Positions 1-11,854 of a stretch of 64,000 nucleotides of DNA are shown piece after piece. The DNA comes from Aporrectodea caliginosa (lineage: Eukaryota > Annelida > Clitellata > Crassiclitellata > Lumbricidae): positions 926,501 through 990,500 of the forward strand of contig JACEVL010000340.1 of assembly GCA_020284085.1 (NCBI GenBank), in the 5' to 3' direction. A model generated the notes under the pieces. It had not been told where the DNA came from. It ran no database searches and worked only from the letters and a program-made list of their open reading frames with translations. Numbering within the stretch: position 1 is the first letter of the stretch; each line of letters starts with the position of its first letter. Position numbers and translations under genes: made by a program.

Positions 1-3000
1 AAGCATCCTAAGCTAATAGGCCTGCCTCCGAAGTGCGAAGGGTTCGCGGCCCCGGGATGGAATCGAGTTGCTGAAGTGTTCAAGTGAGTATTCAGTAAAC
101 ATTCGATGGTAAATTGAGATATTCTGTAACGCTAAGCAGAAAAACTGTTGCCTTGCATGATAACTGAAGCGCGCGAAGTCGTAGGACGCGCGGTAATACT
201 GGAAACGGCGGTCCCAAATTATGAATTGAAAGAAATCAACAGAGGCCGCTTTCTTATAGTTTCGCTAAAACGTGCTATATATTCTCAGGAATTCAGCTTC
301 TAATTACTGAAAACATTATTTTCATCCAGCTTCTATTGAATGGAAACTTATTTTCATCCATGCAACCAGCTTGGTATCCAGCTTCTATTTACGGGAAAAA
401 TTATTTCGATCAATCCAGCTTCTATTGCAACACAGGCATTCATTCATTCATTCATTGGAGATTTATATAGCGCCCCCTCAAGAAATCTACTCAGGAGCGC
501 AATGTTTTCATCAATCCCACTTCCATTTAGGGAAACAGTTTTTTCATCAATCCAGCTTCCATTTTAAAGTGACAATATCAAATAACTTTGTAGACTTCTT
601 TCATGTCATAATTTGGGATCGCCGTTTCCAGGATTACCGGACGCGCTTCTGTCTATAGTCAATTTGATATAATTATAGAGTCGAATTTTGTCAATAAATA
701 ATTTTAAAATTTTCATATTGTCAGATTGTGCCTCTTTCACAAAAGTGCCAATTGATAACCACCAGTTATTCATCCAGGCAACAGTAACTGTTATTCATCT
801 CCAAAAGTCGTACTGCTTGTTTTTGGAAAATGTAGTACTAAAAGGGTCCAAAGTTCCAAACATGGATAAAACCTATGTTTGCACATTTCTTCACCTTAAA
901 CATCAGATGACTAGTCCAACTAAAGTTTTATGGAAGCGTGAATATGTATGAAAGCATGACGTAATTACAGCATTAGGTGAAAGCGAATGAGAAATGGCCT
1001 ACAATTGACCCAGTTGATCAAACAAATATATAGAACATACAACGTTCTGCTTATTGGGAAATGGATCCATTATGAAGTAGATCGTGGTGTAAAGCAATGG
1101 CAAACTCAGATTAAAATTGTTTCATAATTAGTTAAGTTTAAACCTCATTACATTTTGATTTAATACTTGCTATATGGGTCTGAAAGGTATACATTATGAG
1201 TCTCTTTCAATTTTTTTTGCTTCCAACAGGAAACATGTCGAGAGTGGGTATCACAGAGGAGGTGGGTTTGCGGTGTACCATAAAGGCCGGCTGGTTGTGG
1301 AATTTGTTGGAGGATATGCTGATTATAAGTCTGAATGGCCTTGGGACAAAACCACCCTGTCTTGTCTCTATGGGTGCACCAAAGGCATTGGAGCAACTGT
1401 AATTGCAATTCTGGTTGACCGGTAAGTTGACTGTTCGATCTTTTGGTTGCAATTGTAATTGCAATCGAAACTTTATAAAGCACCACTCAGAAAGGTCAGT
1501 GGTGCCCTGACCTGGTTTAGAGTCATCACTGACAAAGAGGAAAATCTTCAGGTGCAGGTGGAACTGAAGGGGAGAGAGACTAAGGTCAGGTTGCTTAAAG
1601 TGCTGAAATAGGGCAGAGCTGAGCCAACATATCCTATTCAGTGAGATTTGGCCTTTTTGTATCTACTAGAATTTCTTTATTACAATGACTAATTACGATT
1701 GACCTTAACTGATTTGTTGTTGACCTATTCTGACCTCATTAATTAGTTCATTCTTTCATTCATTAGGACCTTAGTATAGCATCTTTTCAAAATGTCTATG
1801 CAAAAGCACTCCAAGTCAAGCTTTGATGAAAGAGAGCTGAATATATATGTAGGCTGTAGCATCCCTTCACTTCATAGCTTCAGCAGACCGGCTGTTTCTT
1901 TTGAATTAGGGGTCTGCGGGTATACCCGTACCCGCGGGTTTACCCGTACCCGACCCGTACCTGCGGGTCGGGTACGCATTTCACGGGTCGGGTACGGGTA
2001 GGGTCATCACGGGTACGGGTATACCCGGTTTTACCCGTACTGACGTGAAGTTTTGGGGTTACAATGTCACCGTTACATGTAATAGAGAATGCAATCGCAT
2101 AATGGGCCTGATCGGGTCTGCAACGTGCTATTAACAGTTACTTAGTGTTCTAGTGACAGTATAATTATGTACCTCGCAGATTAAATGTACAATGCAGTTG
2201 AGGAAGTTGCATGTGACAGGTTCCATAAGTTGACTGCCTATTATTATTACTACTATTACAACTGCTGTTGCTGTTGCTACTACCACTGCTGCTGCTGCTG
2301 CTACTGCTGCTTCTGTTATTGTTGTTGTTGATGCTGCTGCTGCTACAACTGCTATTACTACTACTGCTACTGCTACTGATACTGCTGCTACTACTACTAC
2401 TACTACTGTAAGCCTATAGGCCTGGGAGGGACAGGGACTATGAGATGGCGACGGGTACTGTACGGGTACGGGTATACCCGCAGGTACGGGTCGGGTCGGG
2501 TAGTAATTTTGATTACGGGTCGGGTACGGGTACGGGTAACGGTTCTCTGTTACGGGTACGGGTCGGGTAGCAAAATGCTCTACCCGCAGACCTCTATTTT
2601 GAATGCACATCGACAGTACAATGTTGTGACTTCTGTATGGCTGGCAATTTAATGTTGAATGCATGGCCTTTATCTAGATTCATGCATCTTGTCACGGCTC
2701 TGCACTTGATATCATTTGATTACACTGCATTATATCCTAAAATTTTCAATGCCTGACATTATATGATTACATGACAATATATTTACATTACAGTCGAACA
2801 AGAGGCTACAAGGAGTGCTTTTTAAAAGTATATAAAAGGCACTTATGAAGTTTTTGGCTACAGTACATTGTGCTTGTTCTTTTCAGCAACATTACATTGT
2901 GCTGTATTTAATCTTGTCGTCTGTCTTTAGCGGTCTACTGGATTATTCTTCCCCAGTTGCAAATTACTGGCCAGAGTTTGGAGTAAATGGGAAAGAGTCA

Positions 3001-6000
3001 ATAACTGTTGAACAACTTCTTAGCCATCAGGTGCGAAATTTTAAGAACAGACTTTAGAGTGACTTTGGTGGTCATTTGGTAATGTGATGCATTCACTGAA
3101 TTTCAAAGTTTTGCAATGTATTACCCACTTCTTTGCATATTTTAAGTTCCTCTATATATGTTATTGAGGTCTTATCGTAAGATTTGTCTGTTTCTACTTG
3201 CTTACCAACCAATGCCTAACTTACGATTTCTCTGAAGGTCTATTAGATTTTGACTATAGGCTCCCCAATGGACTGCAATTCTACAATGGTGTTATCAGGT
3301 GAAGCAACCATAAATGATAATTGTGCTTTCAAAGTTATTAGATTAGATTAGATTATTATCCAAAAGCAGTATTGCCTTGGCAATGCACATGTGTGTAAGT
3401 TTTATAAATTAGTACATGTGATAATTTGAATCTCAATGTGTCATATGGCAGAGCTTCTCAAACTTTCTGATGCTGTGGACCGGTAATTGTTTTACCAGCC
3501 TTACCATGGACCAATGGATTTCAACATCAGCTTACATATAATATTAAGACACATTTTAGTACCATTTAGATTTCACAATAATGCCACAGTTTATTACAAC
3601 TAAACTTTTGTTAATATGTTGCATGTTTAGAAATGTTTAATATGTATGAACACTGTCGTGTTCTAATTTTTTTATTTTACAACACTCCATGTAAATCACT
3701 AAACTTTTGATAAAATCAAAATTGTGATTCTGGCTATCATTCCACTGTAACCAATCACTTGCGGACCAGAAATGGGCCGTGGACCATAGTTTGAGTAGCA
3801 CTGCACTGTCTTGTATTGCACCTTGCTACTTGCCTTGCGTTCATTGTACAGGTCTGGCTTATCGATATTACCTATCTTCACATCAACTCGCCTAAACTTA
3901 TCTACTCCGCATAGTATTACACTAGAAGATCTGATCTTGTAAAATGTCACATGAATTTGATCATGCATGTAGCTTGTGTCAATTTTGTTTGCCAGTGGAA
4001 TAGATCTTACTTTTCAGATATGGTCTCATTCATTCATTCGGGAATTTAGTTGTGTTAGTTAGTTGAGTGTTTTAATTTACCTCATGTATTGTGTTATACT
4101 GTAGTGTACCGTGTTGTAATTTATATAGTGGCATCTCAAGATATTTCTCTTAATTAATCAGTCATACATGATACAACTCAAGGAATGTGAAAAAGTCACA
4201 ATTTGGCCAGATTAATGTAAGCAGTTGCCAGTAAATAAGATCATAAACGTTGGAGCATTGGAGATTGGTAACTTGTGTCCATCTAATACTTGACAAGGCC
4301 GCTGTTAAATTTTTGTGGTTGTGTTTGTGCTGGGTTCAAGTAATCCATCAACCCATACGTCTTGTGTTAGAACGGCCATAGCTCAGTCCCGTGCCTTTGC
4401 CTGCATTGGCCCTTCGCTATGGAAAAAACTTCCCACCTTTTTTCGCTCTACCATACTATCCGGTGGTCCTGCTACATCTTTTCGCTACCTCAAAACTTGT
4501 TTTTATTCTTGAGGACTTTCACACTGGAGCGCCTCTGATTGTTGTTCACTATGAAAGGCGCTTTATAAGTTTTAAATACAATATAATACAATACAATAAG
4601 AATTTCTGTAGAAGCATGTAAACAACTATGTTACCTTACCTGTATTAAAATGTCACAATAGTCATTTATTTAGCACTTTTCCCAAACATCTCAGAAGCAC
4701 TTTGTTTGGTAATAAGCTCTTAGGATCTAAAGTCAGATGTTTGTTAACTACAGGGTTCAAATTTGGATCTTGCCTTTTCCTATATATTTCTTGTTGGTAC
4801 TTACCAGGTTAATGCAAAATGCAATGTTACTGATCAAAATAATAGACAACTTAAAGATAATCGATCTACAAAATTGATTGTAGGCAGGCCTTGTTATATT
4901 GGATGAAGTCTACTCGCTTTTTGATATGAAGAAAAATTCAGACAAGATGTCACATCTTCTGGCAACTGCCCGACCTCAATGGAAGCCTGGTAAGTAAATA
5001 TTGTGAATTAGTTATGGATAGAAATTTATACCTTATTCGTTATCTGCTGTCATTTTGTAAACTTTTGTATGCCTGTAAGTATGTACATGTACATGTGTAA
5101 TTGTGTATGTAGGTAACCAAACAGTTTATAGATGAGTTTGATGTCCTAATTCATAGACCTGTAGCTTTTTCTTAGTGGACTGAATTCTCCAGTGCATGGA
5201 GGTTTTTGCGCGATTGATGATGTACCGGTGTATCAATTATATGGACTTTTATAAAGCGCATTTTTGGAACCTCACAAAAGTGATGACTTGTGCAAGTTGT
5301 GCAGATGACGAGTGGAACAGTAACAGATTTCAGTGTGTCATCCTTTCACTTATGTGTGTCTGATTCAAATCTCTGTTTAAAAATGATACAATATAATACA
5401 ACTGCATTTTGATTTATCGCTCTGCTTCCAAAGGTGGCCCAAAGCTCAGATTTGCACACACCTTGGCGATGCAGATGCAGTTATATTGCAGAGCAATTGT
5501 GCCTCGAAGGACTTGCTCGTGGTCCCTACACAGTAACCGCCCAGGATATGTATCGAACCCGTACTCTCTGCATAACAGGTCAACTGTTGTAACCAGTCGG
5601 CCACCGTGCCACACATAACAACAGAACTGTTGATTCTGTCAGTTGTTTAATATCATTTAAGCTGAAAACTTGTCTAGCTGTTTCAGATCACTTATGCACC
5701 ATAATGTAATAGCCTGACATTAGCTGATTGCAAAGTTCTGTTGATTGTGGTTTCACTTGAAGCCACCATCTATTGGTGCCGGTAACATTGTGATAGCGGC
5801 TGCATAGAAGTTATTAGATTTGGTTAGTTAGAGTACTGATAATTCACTGGTGCCATATAACCGATAAGAAAATTGCTCAGTTGTAGTTCTGCTTGATGTA
5901 TTGGTATCTGCATAAATGCTAACAAATATACTTCAAACTCGAATTTCTACTATAATCTGGAAACTTCTGTAGGCTAATTCCAGTATCATAATGCATAAGG

Positions 6001-9000
6001 AAACAGTCGATGGTCTTACCTAAATCTGTTTTTGCAAAAGTCTTTAGACTTTGCCAATGATTTTTAAAAGTTTTTGTTTTCCTTGCTTTTAAGGTTCAAA
6101 GCATGGTTTTCATGGCATAACGATCGGCCTATACATGGACCAGTTAGTCAGAAGAGTCGATCCTCAACATCGCAGCTTGGATCAGTTTTTCGCGGAAGAA
6201 GTCGCTCGGAAATTCGGTAACTGTCATGCAGAGATTCTGAATTTCCAACAAACCTGATCTTTCTCTCACTACTGGAGCACTTTATTTGAAATATGAAAAG
6301 CAATCTATTTAATAATTCAGATGTTTTTGTATGTACTACGACGGCATAACTACCAGTCCCGGACTATCTCTGACTTACTCGACTAGTGACTAAATCAGTA
6401 TGCACAGGAGTTGTTCACGCTACTTACATGTATAGATTAATGCTATTGGATGAATGGATCCAGAGTTTAACGACATCTTATAGTAACAAAGGCTGTTGAT
6501 GTCAAAAGAAATTATTCATATTTTGGCTTATTACAGGCTTACTGCTCTTGTATCTTGCAGTCAGGCATAAGTGGACCTAGTCTTCGCATTGAAAATAAAC
6601 AAAATGGCTTCTAATCCACTTGACTCCTCAACAATAATAGTGACTATAAAACACTGAATGTAAAGACTTTTTTAAACTGAATTTTACTATGAATTAATAT
6701 ATTTCATGTTTTCAAATGACTTCAGCATTGACTTCATGAATATTAATATATTAATATGTTAATTGGAGCGCCTCACGTCAGTTCTCTTGGAGGCGCTATA
6801 GAAGTTCTCGGAATGAATGAATATAGAGAATAGGAATGTATTCATGTTTTCTCAACTACCTTTTGTGCATGCATGTTTTTCAAGACAATGTTTATATTGG
6901 ACAAACCAGTGCATGACAATTAGCTCATGTGCTTTAGTCTCTGACACTATTAGTCCATAGCTTGTTTGCTTCAACATATTCTGCCAATTCAGAGACAATC
7001 TAATCTAGTTTAGGTGTAGGTGCTAAATGTAGTCGGTGACTCGCTTAAGTCCTGCTCTTGCATATGGGCCTTGATGCTTATTGCAATAAAGAGTCAGTTT
7101 ATGCTTATGTTCTGTTACACCCAATCAGTCAGTCAATCAATCAATCAATCACTCGAACAGTCAATCACTCAGTCCAGTAAGTTAGTCAGTCTGATAAAGG
7201 TTAGTAGTGAGTCACATGTTATTTAATTCACTTATTTGTTACATGAATGTGTAACAAACCATTTTAATGTTCTTGCTGTGACTATTATATTATTAATAAT
7301 AAAAATAATAATAATAATTATAGGTAACGTGATAATATAGTTTTGACTTTATGTCCCTATTTCACTTTGTATGTAATGATTACTCATGTATGTTGATTAC
7401 TCTGTGCTAGGAATTGACTGTTTCATCGGACTGCCAAAGGAAGAGAATTATCGATGTGCCCGACATGTAGGATTTTCTGTTCTTTGTGATTTGCTGATGA
7501 CGATAAAGTACTGGTTGTGGGATGGATGCGGTGAATCGGAGCGCTATATGAATAAAACGTTGGACAACTACGCTGAAATCGATAAGGTATGTTGAGGTTG
7601 TTTTATTTATGAAAAAGACATTTCTGCAGCGCCTTTGGTGCACTTTGAAGAGGGTATTATTTTTACTAGAGTGGCCCTTATCTATATATTACGAAAATTA
7701 AATGCAAAGCAATGTTAAGTCTTACCATGTAAAGATGTTAATTTTTTGAAAAGATATGTGCACATTTTGAGCATGTGCACATTTTGAGCAATAAATTTTA
7801 ATATTTACCAATGGCTCAATGACTAAGTTTTAGTCATATAGCATAGATCAGAGGTGTCCAACCTTTTTTTGGGTGAAGGACCACATGCCATTTTTCTAAG
7901 ACCTTGGGAGTCGAAGAAAAATTTCATCAATAATTTTAAAACGCGATGCATTGGTCTACTAAAGAACAATTATTTTACTTGCCTACCTCTTGATCAGGTA
8001 GCACATATTCACATCTTTCCTGTTTTGTGTGTACTAATGGAATACTTGACGTTGCTTTTGCTTACACAAGTACGCTATATGGGTATTTCCGTCAATTTTT
8101 TGGATTTTGGATGTCGCAAATATGCAAAAATGAAATTTATATAAATGCATAAAACCAAATATTTTCTTGATCTACGATGCATTTAGAATATCAATTTATG
8201 AATTTTCCCGCACGAAGTCATGCAAAAACTTTTTTAGATTGTGATTTATACAACATATATGAAAATTTTATCATTACTGTCACACATGTTTGTTCAGCTG
8301 ATATCTCATGAATTTACACTCAGTAACTAAATATTACATCATTTAATATTTGAATTCTGACCATATGATATTTTGCTTACTGAGTATTCAGCAAGTTTAC
8401 AGTTAATTAACCAATTTGGCCTGTTGTAAGTCGTAATATGTAAGTATTTAATTAATTTAGCAGTCTATTATCTCCAGTGAAGGTAGATGAGACAAACTAG
8501 CTGTGTACCTGGCATTCCACATTGTTAACCTGTAACTCTACCATTATTGTAGCCACTAATTTACTCAATTTGCATGTTGATTGGATTGCAATTTATTTTT
8601 TTAATGATTGTGACAGTAATGAGAATTGGGACAGTAATGAGAATGTGTGACTGTAATGAGAAAAATGTGACATAAATGAGAATTCAGTGTGACATGAATG
8701 AGAAAATAAGTGTGACATGAATGAGAAAAAGTGAGACATAAATGAGACACGTGTGACTGAAATGAGAAAAAGTGTGACATGAATGAGACTGATATTTTAA
8801 ACGTGACTGTAATGAGGCGTGACGGTAATGAGAGAACTGCACTAAGCATGGAGGCGCACTCACTGTTATGAGGGCTAACAATGCACAAACAGTTTTTCTT
8901 ACTTACACCATATGCCTCTTTCAAAAGTTAGAGCACTTTACATTGTGTTAGTTAAACTTTAGAAGTAAGAGATGAGAACTGTAATGAGACATGAAAAGTC

Positions 9001-11791
9001 CGGTTTATAGTTTTTAAATCATACTCACGTAAAATTTTCATTACTTATTTAATTAATGGCACAAGTTATTGTTTTCCACTATTCATAGTTCCTACCCGAA
9101 GTTTTGACAGTCATTCCGGTTACTTAGGTATTTTGTGTCAAAAGTTGATCGAATTTCATACTCGGAATTAAGGCGTGACTGTAATGAGGTGCAACCTGAG
9201 GGACAAGATTTTTTGACGTGCTATGCCTAAAATAAACCTCAGAATTAGATAATTCGTAAGCAAGTGAAAGAGGACACTTGTAGCGTTAATAAATTGCATT
9301 ATTGGTGTAGCTGCTCAAAAAATTAAAATTTCTGTGCATCTCCAAAGACGAAACATACGGATCGGGACGCGGGACTGTAATGAGATTTGACGCGTTTGGA
9401 GCGTTAAACGAAATTAAAAACGAACAATCCAATCTGTCTAAGATAGCGGACTTTGTTCTGCAGCTCACTACGAACATTTTGATACATTCCGTGCCTCCTT
9501 AACTATAAAAAATACGGTTGTAGTGGCTGAGGGACACAAAATCAAAAAAATTGACGGAAATACCCATATCTGCTTCAACAGTTGTAGCTATTTTAAGTAT
9601 TATAGTTAAATGACCATCTGCTAATAGTGGTCCTGAGTGTTTTAATGTTTGCAATTCTAGAGAAAACTGTTCACAACAATATGTACTGCCAAAGTGCAAT
9701 ATACCCAAGTGCAGGATTAAACTGAGTTGGAAAATCCTCTGGGGATACATATTGTCTGTAAAGTGTTATACGGTCATGATGATCGTGGAAAGCTACCTTA
9801 TTGTGACTTTCATTCAGAATGTGACTACGTTCCATTTGCAAATTGCAATGCTTATGGAACATCACCAGGATCAGTTACAAAAGTGGATCTCCAAACACCA
9901 TCATTTCATTATTATATCCCTTGAAACCTGTAAAATCTGTGTCTGAAATCGCCCAACAGTTTGCAAGTAATTCATGCATCATCAATTCAGTTGATTGGTC
10001 AACAGTGTTGGCAAATGGACAACTTTTCAGGCTCATGCATTTTAATAAGCTGTACCGGTAACTTCGAGAAAATGCAGCTAGCCTACTTGTTCATACATTT
10101 TGATGACCAGCTGATCTTTATCTTGAGGCTTGACATTCAGTTCAGCTAGAGCATTTGCCATCTCAACCAAACAGCCAAATCCTTTACTCATAAATTGTGA
10201 TTCAAGAAGCTTACATCTTTTCCTTAGCATGCATGAAATGATTTTTATTTCATCCTTCAGTGATCAGACTGATAGAATCTGCTTCAGTCAGATTCGCTGG
10301 TTCATAAACCGGCGAATCTGACTGACTGAAGTAAATCGTTATGAGATCCAACTTAGTGCCATGTTTTGTGCAATAAAGCCGCTTAATAGTAGGCTATATT
10401 CCTTGTTGACTGCTACCTTTCCTTTCTCAGATTAAACAAACTACACCCTGAGAATGCTCACTGAGAAATATTTCCTGTCTATAATTGATTAACACCACCT
10501 TAGTTTGATAGCAGAGGAAACAAATATTTCTGAATTAATAATCAAACGGCCACCAATGCATTGCAATTAGGTCATACGTCCACGGCCGCCAATTCTCCCT
10601 CTCACGGCAGCGTACGGCCGCAGGTTGCGCACCGCTGCTTTACATTAACTTCTTATACATGTTGGTTTAGAATTTGGATAACAATCCTGCATTTCGTGAG
10701 ATTCCATGTGCCTCAATGCATGGCTATTCAACTGTGGCTGGTCTAGCCAAGCTTTACGGCATTCTAGCTAATGGTGGTCGCTACGAAAATCAGACACTGC
10801 TGTCACCATCTGCTGTGGAAAAACTGAATGAACCACTAGTGAGTGGATTCGACTTCATCTTCAGTATAGACACTACCTATGGTCGAGGAACCAACATAAT
10901 GAAGTCGAAAGATGTAAGTTTCCACTGTGATTGCAGTGAAATTACCCTTCCAAAATTGGTTAAATATTTCAAGTTTTAAAAGTTAAAAAACTTGCTGGTT
11001 GTTGGAAGAATGAATAACTGATGGGTTGTAGCTTCTTTATTTCCTGCATTTGTCTTGTCTTGTCTTTTGCCATCTTCGATCCGAAGTTTGGCTGCACCTT
11101 GAACTGTCTGATTCCAGATGACTGTTCTCCGTTGCTTTTATCGATTGATACATGTTTAAACCCAGTACAGTCCGCATCCTATGTTATTAAAGATCCGAGA
11201 TAGACAAATGCATCAACCTGTTCCAACTGCTCATCTCGGACTCTTATATGACATGGGCCGGACTTTAAAGGGGTTCCTGCATTTATTGAACATTAAAAGT
11301 AATTAAATATGAATCTGAGAGGTATGGATGTGATTGTTTAATTGTAATTAGATATTTATGTTGCATCACTTAAGAAAGACTAATCAGATGTTATATCTTT
11401 GCTAGACTGAATTATTTTAAATGTCATTAATTAAGAATAGAAAGTTCATCAGGTAGCAACAAATACATAGATAAGTAGAAGAGTATCATAATGATGAATG
11501 TTTTCCTCATCATGTCATCTGCCAGAGGGATTGCGCGGTTATGGACGCATGGGCGTAGGCATAGAACGAGAATTCGTGACTTCAGGCTTTAATATTCGTA
11601 AATATTCGTGAATATTAGGACATTTGTAATATTCGTAAATATTCGTAAATATTCGTTGATGATGTTACTGTTTCCGATTTTTTACGAACTAATTTAAGAA
11701 TAATTATGTGCTCTGGTTTTGCGGCGCTGTACTTAGAGCCGTACGTGGTCCGTAAGCTGGTACGCTTAGGAACTCTGTAAAAAGCCGACCA

Positions 11792-11854
<63 letters not shown>

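Noticed and set aside
2131..2664. A 177-residue ORF on - rich in Val and Ala
   Set aside because: It crosses the triplet runs and CGGGTA arrays of the hAT miniature at 1907-2596.
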